The notes: a model not told the origin generated them from the letters alone. Counted from the first letter of the stretch, positions 22,969 through 34,525 are shown. The stretch is 64,000 bases of DNA from Bryoerythrophyllum caledonicum (GCA_963971425.1 OZ020520.1:24074754-24138753); one strand, 5' to 3'. A program made the numbers and translations.

Positions 22969-23286
22969 CGTGTCGAAGTATTCCCTAGAAACCGTCACCA
23001 ATAAAACCACGATATAACCCTGACCCCAACCACTCAACATGGAAATGGTAAAATGGCTAGCCTGATCGCAGTTGTTTCAAATGACACTAGCCTTTAAGGA
23101 CGATGGGCAGCTATGGTTGGCCAAGACAACGGTTAAATTGCACACAACCAACGGAAACCAAATCGGGAAGGGCAAATATGGATCCATGGGGATTGTGGGG
23201 TTGATTGGGTTGTTCTAGAATGATGCATCTACTTCTACTCCTAAAAAATAGCTATGGCCATCCAAATTGGGCATGTTAAGCCTTCA
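22969..23286. other. 3' flank of the receptor kinase
   Basis: Presumed 3' UTR and spacer. AATAAAACC at 23000-23008 could be a poly(A) signal. No other gene. Confidence 0.4.
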
Positions 23287-24233
23287 CCCCTAAAGACCCA
23301 AGAGCCCCCTCGGGGGGACTCTTGAAGGTTTGGGTAGGTTCCTATGGTGTCAATTCAAAACATTTCTCATTGAAATTTCTACTGTAGATGGACTTCACTT
23401 AAAGCTTTGTGTGAGTACAATTTTTTCCTAAAGCCAACATTCAATGAAAAAGTTATAGGGTTTTGAATTTCTACCGGGGACAGCAGGCACTTCAGGCAAC
23501 TCTGAAAACTTTTACTCGGACACTTTATCAAATGTGAGATTTTCAATGTTAGCGAGTAATATTATTTTCTTTCATATTGTCAAAAAACATTTCTTGTCTT
23601 CAGTGAAAAATAACACATTAACCCAAGTCAAACATTTTCATACATTGTCACACTTTGTCGGGCAAGGTACCAAAAAAACTTATGCTTTTCCGCATAAAAC
23701 TTAGAGTTCGTTATATTTTTTTAACTTAATTTTTTCTACATCAAGATGTGGTGTAAACCTTCTTGTTGACAATTTGGATTCTCATTCTCATTTATATTTT
23801 GTCCACAAAAAATTAAAATGTAAATTGGCAAATTTTGAACCTCCACTCCTTGCTCAACTGTTTTGAATACACTACACCCCTTCTTAACTTCTAAAAATTG
23901 GTGTGCAAAGTAACAACATCAAGATTAACATGATGGTAATGTTTTTAGACCTTGTGTAGTGCAAAAACTTGACACCAAGTGAAGTCAAAGTCTACTGATC
24001 CACTCAACGCTGGATAGAAAATGAAACATTTTCTGTACTTCAAATACAATAATCTTTCAATCCGTGCGGTCAAAGTTTATGAAATTTTGTGAGGACATTA
24101 CTAGGCAAGTACTCATTGAGATCCTGCGGTTAGATGAAGGAATAGAATTTTTTAATTCCCTCCATACTCATCGCACTAGAACAAGCAGTTTTGAAGTGTT
24201 TTTGGTGTAAAAAATGCTTTGGGCCTCTTAGGG
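23287..24233 (-). mobile_element. TTAA-type element, family P (copy 2, reverse)
   Basis: This is the reverse complement of 7890-8833 over its whole length (947 vs 944 bp). The left end is CCCCTAAAGACCC after TTCA (probable mutated TTAA). The right end CTCTTAGGG is followed by TTAA at 24234-24237, then GGGG and a second TTAA at 24242-24245. CTTTCAATCCGTGCGGTCAA at about 24053 is the cleanest copy of the recurring internal motif. A short hairpin GAGCCCCCTCGGGGGGACTC lies at 23311-23330. No coding capacity. Confidence 0.7.
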
Positions 24234-24245
24234 TTAAGGGGTTAA

Positions 24246-27200
24246 TAGTTGAGTCTACCTAGCTAAATTAGTCAAGAGATCTTGTTAGAGATGTACTAGC
24301 TATTAAATCCCAATGCAACACCACTTATTCATGTTCTTCCATTCTTGATTTTGTGCTTCTAAAACCAAGAGAAAACCAACCCCATAATAGCACAAATTAA
24401 TTGCACTAGGACATGTATTGCTTCGGGAGAAGGACTCTTGCCGAGACAGGAGCTTACGACGGGACATGGTATCTTGCCATGACAAGGCTTGTGTCAAGAC
24501 AGGGTCTAACATTGGGACATGGTCTCATCCCATCAATAAACAAAGGGACCATAGTTTTACGGCACCACTGAGTTCCCTTGCTCAGTTGGTGACAACAAGT
24601 ATCTACACTTGTAGATTGTAAGAGAAGACATTTAAGACCATCAAAAAGGCATATTGATAATAACGTTGATCAATAAAAATTTGATATTGATTTTGCTAAA
24701 CATTTCATGTCTATTGCATGAAGTTCATCAAATTAAACGCCATAAAGATTAAATCACATACACATGTCTTTGCATTCCAAATGTCAAATGATTAATAATG
24801 AATTTTTTTCATTGTTCAAAACTAGGGCTTTCGAAAGGCCAAAACAAATAGGTGATTTTTCAATTTAAGAAAGTATTAGTTTTAGCCAATGTAGGAAATA
24901 AACCAAGTTTTTCTAGAAGAACACCAAAAATTGTAATTGTATATAATTCTTATAATTGCAGTTGTTTCATTTATTTGACTCTGATTCAAATTAATTATTA
25001 GGACTGAAAAAAATTGATGAACCTCACAATAACTTTACGTCATGTTACATGTAACTTTAGACTTACATACATAACCTTGGAAGAACTGAGGAGTTAATAG
25101 AAAATCTACACTAAAATAACATCCGATTCCTTGCTATACAATAGACAAAAAAGGGTTTAGATTTGCCTCCAACATGAAAACTTTAAACCTTTTCAATGAT
25201 TATCTTTTCCAATTTGGTGGAATTCCATGTAATTATAGTGTCTAGTACACTGTTCACTATATATACTTTGGACCAAACTATTTCAAAATACCTGCACTAA
25301 TTCCAGTGTATGCAAATTACAGTGGTCCACCTCAATTCTCAATCCACATTAATTCATGCACCTCATAAAATATTGTGGGGTGTTTCATTATTATTGGCAC
25401 AAAGTTAATGTGGATTGATAGAGAAGTGACGGTGAGCGGTGGGGAGTGAAAGATGTTTGGTCCTAAGTGGCCGTGAGGTGACATTGAGCGTTGTGACACA
25501 TGTTGAAATGTGCCCACATTCATTATGTTCCAAAATCAAAATTGATATAGTCCACATCATTTTTCACCCTCATTTCCAATGCATCTACAATATATTCAGA
25601 GTTTAATGTAGTACTAAACTTCATTTATTGTCTGATATCACTTTATTCTACTCCCATGTCCATTGCAAACAACATGAAATCCAAAGCCAAAAGCCAATTT
25701 CTCTCTCCATCCGTTCCGATGTCATGCCTGCATTTAAATACATTCAACAAATGAATTTATATGCCCTCATGTGTCCACCAATCAACCTCATCCTCTATGA
25801 ATGAAATTAGGTTAAAATGAGATGATGTGAAAGACCCTAGTTCAATTTCCAAAATAGAAAGTATTATACCCTACTTATGCATCACCTTTGTATAAAATTA
25901 GTTCAAAATGGAGAATGTCCAAAATTGAAGAGATTCGTTTAGGTGATACCCTTGTATTGCCTAGGTGATATTGATGTAATGCCTAGGTGATATTGATGTA
26001 ATGCCTAGGTGATGCTTGTTACCTTAAGTTCATCATTTGAAGAAAAAAAACATATTTATGAATTCGACCCCTACGTATAGTATGGATTAATGTTTTGTGG
26101 CCACAATTGCATAGATGTAACTCAAATCATTTTTTATTTCCTATATATCTTTCAATCAACAAAACATTTACATTATTAAAAAACTAAAGATAAAAAAGAG
26201 CACATGATCAATCATACTTTTAAATACTATATATAATTCTTCTAAAACTATACTACATAAAAATCTACACTAGAATATCAAAAAACATAGATATAGACAA
26301 GACATCCAACAACTTAGTAGTAAGTTGGATTGTGAAACTTGATATAGAAGCAATAAAATAGCTTCAAGGTAGGATTATTTTGACTTGTAAAGGATCGTGG
26401 GCGTTTCACCAGTCTAAAATTGCTTTTTTAATATGAAATAATATAAGAATAGTTCAAAGATTTTTCTACTATTTTTAACCATGTGATTTTGAAATTTAGT
26501 ACAACAAGAAGTTACCCAAATAAATTTGTAAGCTTTTACTCGGTGGATTGTAAAATACATGTATTTGAAGAGTGCCATGTATGCTTTTAAAAAAAATTAC
26601 TAAGAGGAGCCAATGTCGTATGTGTCAAAATCAAGGCATAATTTTCCACTAAACATTGCATAAATTTTATGGAACTATGTTCTATAGGCTTGTGTTAGGT
26701 CACTACACGCCATAATCACAAATATATGAAGGAGTTTAGGATAAAAAAACATTGGTGTCTAGGGATATGAAACGCGACCATTTTCTAAGCACGACAAGTT
26801 TAAATTTTAATGAAATAAACAATAGCTAGAGCTAAAATTCTCAAAGTAGATGAAATCATCATGTCTTCTTCTATTAGGAGGAAAGGCTTTTGAAGAAGAA
26901 TGAAGTAATTAATTTCTATGTCCTTTATATGCAACTTAACTAAAACATCCATGGTTGCCAAGAACTTCCTTTCAGTGCTACCCGCCTCAAGAATTTGTAT
27001 TTGTTTAGAAAAGCCTCTACAAAGTGAAGTACCTCATCACTCATACTCCAAAGAGAAACCAAAATTCGAAGACAACCAATCAAAAGTCATAGTATGAATA
27101 GCAAACAAAAGAACCATGTCCACAACAAAATCTTAGATGTATATAGTTTTAGCATGCCCTTTTACTATTCATCATTTCAATGTGTTGACCATTAGCTTTG

Positions 27201-27531
27201 TAAGGGCTACATAACTTTCATTCAAATTTGATACTTCATCCTTGTTTGAAGTGCAACAATGGGGATGCTCTACAATACACTAATCCCTCATGTAAGTTAT
27301 AATCTCCTAAGCTATAGCTTCAACTAACTTAAATCTTTCTTCACTTATAACCTCAGCTGACATAGATAGAGGTGTTCATGGAGCTAAAGTTACCAACTTG
27401 CCTCTTTCTAAATTCAACATCCTGAAAATTATTACCACATCCAGCCACTAAGACAACACTTAGCTGTAACATTTATGAGAGATGCGTGAATATAATGTTA
27501 ACCCACTCTTAAAATATCCAAGGTAACCCCC
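24246..27531. other. Long gene-poor stretch, AT-rich
   Basis: No protein or RNA gene could be supported on either strand. A 26-bp tandem repeat (GCCTAGGTGATATTGATGTAAT) occurs about three times at 25962-26015. A weak inverted-repeat element around 25230-25330 carries a TAGTGTCTAGTACACTG start. The remainder is old repeat-like sequence without clear ends. Confidence 0.5.
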
Positions 27532-27861
27532 TTAGTAATCAATCAAAACCCATAAAATTGGGGTATACACAACCCACTTCCAACCCGTTACCACCAATTC
27601 ATTTCCAAATGGAGGTTTGTTGTTAGTCACGACCCCTTACTTTTGCTTGGCGCTTATGAAAGGTGCCTATTGGTAGCCACCAACTAAACATGGCAACACA
27701 CTTTAAACATTCACAACTAATTCACATCTCATCAGGAAAATATGCAACCACTTGGATAAAAATTGTAATTCTACTGGCGATTAGTGAAAAATAAATGTAA
27801 TATAATTGATTCTCTCCATATATTCACATTTCTTACCTTATCGGTTATGGGGAGGTTTACC
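27532..27861. mobile_element. Short element, family Q (copy 3)
   Basis: The left end GGTAACCCCCTTAGTAATC and right end GGTTATGGGGAGGTTTACC are degraded inverted ends. The body matches the other Q copies (CCAAATGGAGGTTTGTTG, GTCACGACCCCTTACTTTTG, ACTAAACATGGCAACACACTTT). Next to each end the sequence ATAATGTTAACCCACTCTTAAA occurs at about 27491 and again at about 27880, as a longer direct repeat around the element. Confidence 0.65.
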
Positions 27862-27934
27862 TTATACAAGAGATGAGTGTATATAATGTTAACCCACTCT
27901 TAAAGCATCTAGATAAATTAGTGAGTACAACACT

Positions 27935-28105
27935 ACACCAAACACTGAAAATAGTGTGGATCAGCCACACTAATTTTTATCAGTCAAAATTTGATTGGTT
28001 ACTCGTTTTCAAGTAAGTGTGTGTCAGTCGGCAATTGGATGTAAATTTCCAATTAGTGTAGAAACTCGAATTACTTTAATCCACACTGTATTCAGTGTTT
28101 GGTGT
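27935..28105. mobile_element. 171-bp MITE with about 27-bp inverted ends
   Basis: ACACCAAACACTGAAAATAG at the left and CACTGTATTCAGTGTTTGGTGT at the right are inverted copies with two mismatches. The interior carries the GATTGG, TTTTCAAG.AAGTGTGTG and CAATTG blocks also seen at 32780-32915. Unlike the other families it is not flanked by TTAA. No coding capacity. It lies 680 bp upstream of NUP58. Confidence 0.7.
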
Positions 28106-28784
28106 CTTGCCATGACCGCCAAAAGTAATTACATTACAGTAAACCACTACTAAACCCAAAACCGTTACCAGTTAAATACCTAGACTTTGACCACACGGAT
28201 CTACGAACGGCGTAGATGAGGTCGGCTTCACGTTCGGTGACGGTTTTGAGTCGTCGTCTTCGAGCGTCGTCTTCCAAACTCGCAGACTTGTCGCGAGCAA
28301 CGGCGACGAGTCGCGGTCTGCGCGAAGAGATTTGGAAACCACGGCGACGAGTCGCAGTCTGCGCGCGCCTCTCGTTCCATAGCAGAGAGAGCCGCTATGT
28401 AGCCCGTGGACGCCGTGGTTGAGTCGAGTGTGTGGCTCAATCAGAAAGCAGGCGGCCAATTGAATGAAGGAAGGAAGCGGACGACACTCATCCTCCTAGG
28501 GTTACGTCTCGGTTGAGGCGCTTCCCATCGAGGACGACGCCTGGAGGTCGTCGAGGTTGTCATTCTTGAGGCGCGTCTTGATGCTCGGGGGGTTCGTGCG
28601 ATATGCTGATTTCTAATTCGGCCTTGGGAAGGGGGGTTTAGGGTTTTAGGGGCGATGGCGTTATTCGCGCTTCGGTAGGGTTTCGGAGCTGAGAGACTTT
28701 CGGGTGAGGAATGCAATTTCCTGATTGATTAGAGGCGATATGTGTTAGTTTGGTTTCCTCGTGTTTACGGTTGTTTGAGAAGGG
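28106..28784. promoter_or_regulatory. Upstream region of NUP58, GC-rich
   Basis: From about 28200 the GC content rises. Two near-copies of CGGCGACGAGTCGCRGTCTGCGCG occur at about 28299 and 28340. Several short open frames on both strands have no recognisable features and are compositional. A 5' UTR probably begins in this stretch; no TATA box was identified. Confidence 0.35.
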
Positions 28785-31731
28785 ATGGCGTCTATGTTTC
28801 AAACGCCGATGTTCAACCAGCAGCAGCAACAGCAGCAGCAGCAGCAGGCGCAGCAAGCGCAGCAAGGAGCTGCGTCACACATTCACTTGTTGACCAACGA
28901 CAAAATGCCCGTGTCTTATCAGACCAAATGGGCTGATATTAGCCCTGAGTCGCAGCAACTGCTGCTCGCGATCGAGTAAGTGTTTGCTCCTTCTGACGTG
29001 AAAATGTTGACTGCACGTTAGCTGGGAGTATGAAACAGGTGTGTTGATGGTGAGGTGAGGGTGAGAGCCTTGCTTACTACTACTTGTTTGTGCAGGGAGA
29101 GAGTACGTGAGTACAGGGAGGAGAGTCGACGACTGGAGCAGAGGGAACGCCACACAGACTCTAGCGCCGTTCACAAGAGTTTTGAATACGATGCCGCTCG
29201 CATTTTGCAGGTAAAGTTGCGCAGTCACATTTGTGTTATCAACTGGTCTTTTCTATCAATTCTCTTACCTGCCAAACTAGTCGTGGTGATTCTCGGATGC
29301 TGATTTGGTCTTTCTAGTGCAGGAATTATCTGCAGTAGGAGGCGCAATAGAGCGGGAAACGGCCGGGGTTCGAGAGAATCAGGCAGAGGCTAGCTTGCTG
29401 TTGCTACGCCATGCGGAAGTAGCAGTTCGATCTTTCTTGAGTTTGCGACCGCGTTTTGTAGCTGCTCAGGCTCAGCTCTATGATTTCTACAGTGGGCTCC
29501 CAGCAAGACCGAGTCCTTTTCTGCAACAAACAGTTATCAGGTATCATTCTGAAAAGGTTTTTCTATTATCATGGAAAACTGAGCGAGGACTGTTTTGTAT
29601 TTTGTATCTTAACCCATAAACGTCAGTCGGGAACTGTATATACAGCCACTTATTTTACTCGGTAGAATACAAAAGATGTGTTCAAGACTTACACCTTTGG
29701 CTTGAAGATTCTTCAACTAGCATCTTTCATTTGGAGGTCATTTAATATTTGAATCTTATCGTGTTCAAATACGACATCATACATGTAGAATGTCGTGGCC
29801 ACCAGTGACACCTTCTGACGTTTACGGGTTAAGTACTTTTGAATTTGGCCCTCTGAGGGGACTATTACCTTGACAAGGCTTGCTTAAAATGACCTGATTG
29901 CTGTAATAGTATCTGATCGAAGACATCACATACAAGAAGTTATGAGCTTTGCTCTTTTCTTGTGTATGGTGGGCTACTCAGTATTTCGAAGGGCTCTGGG
30001 CATGCACTTATTGGTGCATTTTTCAGGTTTGAGAATCAACTGGTGGAGTACAGGCAGCGCATTGAAGAGATGGAGCGGTTGCTTCTTGTGAATACTGAGA
30101 AGGAGAACAGCTACGGTTCTCAGCTATCATTGCTGCAGTCTCTTCCTTCTGTCATGACCAATGTCCACGACTTCTTTATCCACGTTGCTGCTGAGGTGAG
30201 TTTCATCTCACTAATGTGGTAGACTTGGGCTTCAACAGAAACTCATCCATGTGAGGTGATTTATTTCCAGGTCGAGGCATTGCATCAACACACAGGTGCC
30301 ATGCGAACTGCTTTCCTTTCAGAGAGACATCGCCGGGGCGATGATAGTGACCCATTTGTAGAAGCTGAGCGTCGCGCAGTTGCTCAGCGAGATGCAGCTG
30401 CCAAACGCATTGTACATCCGACCCTGCATCTGCCGGCTCCTCAGCCGCCGACTACTCCCTCCGCGCCGACATCAGTCCCAGCGGCGTCGACACCGGGGCT
30501 GTTCGGAGCAACTCCTCAACCAGGTAACTTCCAAAACCAGTCTGCGACACCTCCAGCATCTCAGTCGCTCTTTGGGTCAACCCCTACCCCTACCTCTTCA
30601 AACCTATTTGGCTCAACCACCCCTACCACAGCTGGGGCATCATCTTCTTCATTGTTTGGAAGCGCGTTTGCGTCGACGACCCCTGCAGGTGTGTTCGCAC
30701 CTCCTCCGCTGCGCTCTTTTTCAGCCGTATGTGAGTCCCAGGCGTACCTGACATTGTAATTGGCAGGGTCGACGCCCGCTGCTTCAGGAGGATTGTTTGG
30801 AGCTTCAACTCCGTCACCACTTTTTGGTGCTCAAACACCAGCGGCCTCCACTGGTGGCTTATTTGGCTCTCAGACCCCAGCCACTTCAGGTTTGTCCCGT
30901 GCTCCCAATTCCTACAGCCTTACTTCAATCCACAATCTCGTTTGTACTGATTCTAGCTTCTTCAGGGGGTCTGTTTGGTTCGTCGACTCCAGCTCCCACA
31001 GGTGGATTGTTTGGGCAACAGACTCCCCCTGCCTCTGGTGGAATCTTTGGGCAACAGACTCCCCCTGCTTCTGGTGGCATCTTTGGGCAACAGACTCCCC
31101 CGGCTTCTGGTGGCATTTTTGGTCAACAGACTCCCCCGGCTTCTGGTGGCATTTTTGGTCAACAGACTCCAGCAGCTTCCGGCAACTTATTCGGTGCACA
31201 GTCTCCAGCGCCTTCAGGAGGCTTGTTTGGTGCCACTCCTGCTGCTGCTACGACACCTTCGCTTTTCACCACTCCTGCACCAGCAGCGTTTGGTACTCCC
31301 TCAAAACACCTCTTGGACATGAAAATGGGGCCCTATTTCTAACTCTGCATTTACTAATAATGACAATCTGATCCAATCGAATCCGTCTCTTTTTATTTGC
31401 TTTTTTTTGCTTTTTTTTGGGCACATTTTTAATTCGATTTTCAGTGAGTACTTGATACCCTCTTCATAGATGCATGTAGTTTTCTACACGAAGCAGGCAG
31501 TAATAGTGGGCTGTTTTCTTGTCTTGGCAGGTTCAGTAACACCTACAGCGGGAACAGTAAGTCTCTTTCACATTTATCACTCATTTTCAGCCTTGGAATT
31601 TATACTCGTTGAATGTTCTCTCCTTCCACTCTCCTGGTTGCATTCTGTCATCTGATGGTGACTTTTATGTTGTTTTGAAACAGACTACAACGGCCCCAAA
31701 ACCCAAGCCGCGCGGCACACGGCGAAAGTAG
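28785..31731 (+). CDS. NUP58: Nucleoporin NUP58 (p58/p45), GLFG-repeat
   Basis: Nine exons: 28785-28975, 29096-29210, 29323-29540, 30027-30195, 30271-30688, 30767-30889, 30966-31292, 31531-31556 and 31684-31731. GT-AG introns and phases agree, giving 544 residues. The order is a Gln-rich start (MASMFQTPMFN then a poly-Q run), an alpha-helical coiled-coil core (about residues 50-270; FENQLVEYRQRIEEMERLLL, LQSLPSVMTNVHDFFIHVAAE), an FG domain with repeated GLFG/GIFG, and a basic tail KPKPRGTRRK. This is the Nup58 subunit of the Nup62-58-54 channel complex of the nuclear pore, whose FG repeats bind transport receptors. Intron 3 holds a TTAA-flanked short element. The FG region contains five 36-nt tandem units. 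No frame breaks. Confidence 0.9.
29613..29828. mobile_element. Short TTAA-flanked element, family R, in NUP58 intron 3
   Basis: TTAA at 29609-29612 and 29829-29832 flank inverted ends CCCATAAACGTCAG and CTGACGTTTACGGG. The body (AAGATTCTTCAACTAGC, ATCTTTCATTTGGAGGTCATTT, CATACATGTAGAAT) aligns with 34161-34368. It occupies nearly half of the 486-bp intron. Confidence 0.75.
31001..31180 (+). repeat. Five 36-nt tandem units inside NUP58 (GGIFGQQTPPAS)
   Basis: Five in-frame units encode GGLFGQQTPPAS / GGIFGQQTPPAS / GGIFGQQTPAAS. Nucleotide differences between units are few, so the array expanded recently. It lies in exon 7 and adds FG motifs to the disordered part of the nucleoporin. Confidence 0.9.
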
Positions 31732-32262
31732 GACAGGTAGTGTTTACAGCAACGCTCTCAAGCTTGTCTTTGCTTCGGACACCTAATTGTATGTGCTAGA
31801 ATAGATTTGTCTCAAGTCTACCAAAATCAACTTGGATTTCACATTGGGGAGATTGATTACTGTAGGTTTTTCTGAAAGTAATGTATTGGTACCTTGCTGG
31901 TATTTCTTACAGTTTACAAGCCCTACTGTGGTGCTGGTTCAACATGTTTAGATCACTTTGTTATTTTGGAGAGACGATGAAGCAGACAATAGTTCTAAAT
32001 TTAATACCAACATGGTCCAACAAAAACCAAATTTCCACTTTTTCTTTTTCTTTTTCTCTCTCCTTTTTAATATTTAAAAATTTTGGGGTCATCTCCATTC
32101 AACCTCAGAGCCTATGGTGCCGCAAGTTGGGCCCCAAGTGGTCACACACATACCTCAGTCCATTGATTGGACCAAGTACCTAGGGTGCCACAACAAGAGG
32201 TTGGGATTAACCCCCCATTCCCAAATGGAACCCACCACTTCTCCCCCTTCCCTTGACCTTAA
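31732..32262. other. 3' flank of NUP58, no gene seen
   Basis: Probable 3' UTR and spacer. The 100-codon plus frame at 31881-32183 has no protein-like features. Confidence 0.4.
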
Positions 32263-32548
32263 CCCCTTAAAGACGAGTGACCATTTTTGGGTCTTTACGG
32301 CACAATAAACTTGATAGTAAACGTTGCATGCCATCTCTATGAAAGACTTAAACTATGATAAAGAGGTGGAGGAAAGGTGGGCATCTATTGAGACCGATGC
32401 CATGAAAATCAGAGCAAGCATTGGCGAGCTACAATGATTTCCGTGAAGTGCGGTGGCGATGAAAGTACCTTCTGTGTAGACGTTGTCGTGCATGATCTAG
32501 AACTCTTGTAGATTCTCACAGTCTAAAAAGCTCATTGGTCTTTAAGGG
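32263..32548 (+). mobile_element. Short TTAA-flanked element, family T (copy 3)
   Basis: Flanked by TTAA at 32259-32262 and 32549-32552. Inverted ends are CCCCTTAAAGACGAGTGA and TCATTGGTCTTTAAGGG. The body matches 17713-17992 and the reverse of 7620-7885. The right TTAA is shared with the adjoining family S element. Confidence 0.75.
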
Positions 32549-32552
32549 TTAA

Positions 32553-32744
32553 AGGACCAAAGCAAAGGAATCTCTACTTCATTGATTTAAAAGCTGCCAA
32601 GATTTAGAGAACCTAACCTTAGGATCTTCTTCTAAACTTATATGAGAATGAATTGTTTTTGTACATTTTGACCGTATGAATTGAAAGATAAATGCAGTCA
32701 AAGTGAAACATTTTGTCCCATGGAAACACTTGGTCCTTTCGGGG
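32553..32744 (+). mobile_element. Short element, family S (copy 2), abutting family T
   Basis: It starts directly after TTAA 32549-32552 with AGGACCAAAGC and ends CACTTGGTCCTTTCGGGG before TGAA (probable mutated TTAA). The body matches 3611-3812 (ATCTTCTTCTAAACTTATATGAGA, TTTGACCGTATGAATTGAAAG). Confidence 0.65.
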
Positions 32745-32754
32745 TGAAGTTCTT

Positions 32755-32935
32755 CATTCTCTCTCCTCTGCACCGTTCACTACATATAGTGTGGATTTGT
32801 TATTGATGTGGATCAACCACACTAATTTACATCAAGCACATGCATGTCAAGTTCTGATTGGGCATATGTTTTCAAGCAAGTGTGTGCGAGCCAACAATTG
32901 CAAATTGTATTCAGAGAACGATATAGTTTGAGGAC
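32755..32935. repeat. Relative of the 27935-28105 MITE
   Basis: The blocks CATATAGTGTGGAT, GATCAACCACACTAATTTACATCA, TCTGATTGGGCATATGTTTTCAAG and AAGTGTGTGCGAGCCAACAATTG occur in the same order as in 27935-28105. Ends are degraded. Confidence 0.5.
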
Positions 32936-33142
32936 CTGGATGAGATGACACCCCCTATTTTTGTGGCTGAAATCTTAGGAGTAAGGCCATTTTTTAAGTT
33001 ATTTCAATTGAACAAAAATATTCCACAGCACATTCTCCCCTGACAAGTGTACTGCCAAGGTCTGTCCTACAAACAATCTCCACCATCAGTGTTTGCTGGT
33101 CCAATAACAGGCTGGCAATTCATATCCCATGACGAGCTTTAA

Positions 33143-33493
33143 GGTAAGCCCCCCTAAAACCGACAAGTTAAGGAATGAGCATATACGGAGAGAGGAGATA
33201 ATTACACTATTATTTTTCAGTGATAGCCAATAGAATTACAATTCCAACCCAAGTGATTTCATATTTTTCCAATGAAAACTATATTAATTCTTAATTTTCA
33301 AACTGGGCAACCATGTTTAGTGAGTGGCCAGCAGTAGGTACCTCCCATAACCAACGATCAAAAGTAAGGGTCTTGACTAATAGCAAACCCCCATTTAGAA
33401 CTAAGTTGCTGGTAATGGGATGGAAGAGGGTTGGATACACCCCAATTTTATAGGCGTTGGCTATGGGTTTTGGTTGGTTATGGGGGCCTTACC
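33143..33493. mobile_element. Short TTAA-flanked element, family Q (copy 4, best preserved)
   Basis: TTAA lies on both sides (33139-33142, 33494-33497). The left end is GGTAAGCCCCCCTAAAACC and the right end GGTTATGGGGGCCTTACC. The flanking unit TTCATATCCCATGACGAGCT occurs to the left (about 33119) and twice to the right (from 33497), so it inserted into a small tandem array. The 351 bp are non-coding. Confidence 0.75.
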
Positions 33494-33497
33494 TTAA

Positions 33498-34160
33498 TTC
33501 ATATCCCATGACGAGCTTTAATTCATATCCCATGATAAGCTCTAATTCATATTCCATGACGGAACATGGTTGATGATAAGGGCATCTTCAGTGACTTGTT
33601 TGTGCAAACATAACGGGCAATGAGTTATGGTATTCCCATGACTTCGATTCTAGTGTAGATCATTTTCACTATTTTGATGGGGTCCTTGTCTCTCTTTTCT
33701 TTTCATTATTACGATCAGTAATATGCATGTCACACATGATAAGAGCTTGGTTGGGATGGCATGCATGGTGGAGTATGTGTTGGGGAGGATATTTTTGTTC
33801 TCACTTTTTCAAGTGGATTGGGATGTAGTTGATGTTGTTTGATTATCGCTGCAAAGTTCAAAACGGTGTTGTAAAATCGTAACAGATTGTAGAATCTTCA
33901 AGGTTGCTTCATTGACTGTATACGTTTTTACATTGACCTTCTTATCAGTGCAATAGTAGCATTTATACAAACATTTAAAAAAATTTATACCTTGTATCTA
34001 ACTAACCTTTGTCAAAGTTTCTACCAATCGTAAACAAAAGTCATTATATTTTTCAAATGATTCATTTATGGATTTTGAGGGAAAACAAAAAGTTGGGATT
34101 CATGAATTGAAATCCCCCCCTAAAAAACGCGGAAGTGAGAAAAGTAGTACCTCCTCTTCA
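33498..34160. other. Intergenic, no gene seen
   Basis: It opens with two to three copies of TTCATATCCCATGA.GAGCT. The remainder has no recognisable gene. Confidence 0.45.
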
Positions 34161-34525
34161 CCCTTAAACACCACTCACGAACATCACATATTTTACTTTG
34201 ACGAAACAAAAACTATAGCAAGACTTCCGCCTTCCGATCGAAGATTCTTCGTCTAACATCTTTCATTTGGAGGTCATTTCAACTAATCTCAAATCTTATC
34301 ATGTTCAAACACAACACCATACATGTAGAATACTATGACAACCAGTGGCACCTTATGACGTTTCAGGGTTAACCCTGAAACGTCAAACCAACCCATTGGT
34401 GGTCACAATATTGTACATGTATGGTGTTGTGTTTGAGCATGATAAGATTTGAGATTAGTTGAAATGACCTCCAAATGAAAGATGTTAGATGAAGAATCTT
34501 CGATCGAAAGGCGGAAGTATTGCTA
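34161..34525. mobile_element. Two family R elements tail to tail around one TTAA (long palindrome)
   Basis: 34161-34368 and 34373-about 34525 are inverted copies of each other, meeting at a single TTAA (34369-34372): GACGTTTCAGGG TTAA CCCTGAAACGTC. Arms of about 145 bp are nearly identical, including TCTTCG, ATCTTTCATTTGGAGGTCATTT and TGTTGTGTTTGAGCATGATAAG in inverse order. A transcript through it would fold into a long hairpin. It lies about 340 bp upstream of the branching enzyme ATG. The right copy lacks its outer end. Confidence 0.75.

Noticed and set aside
31001..31180. Regular 36-nt repeats suggesting a CRISPR array
   Set aside because: Units are contiguous without spacers and encode in-frame GLFG-type repeats of NUP58.
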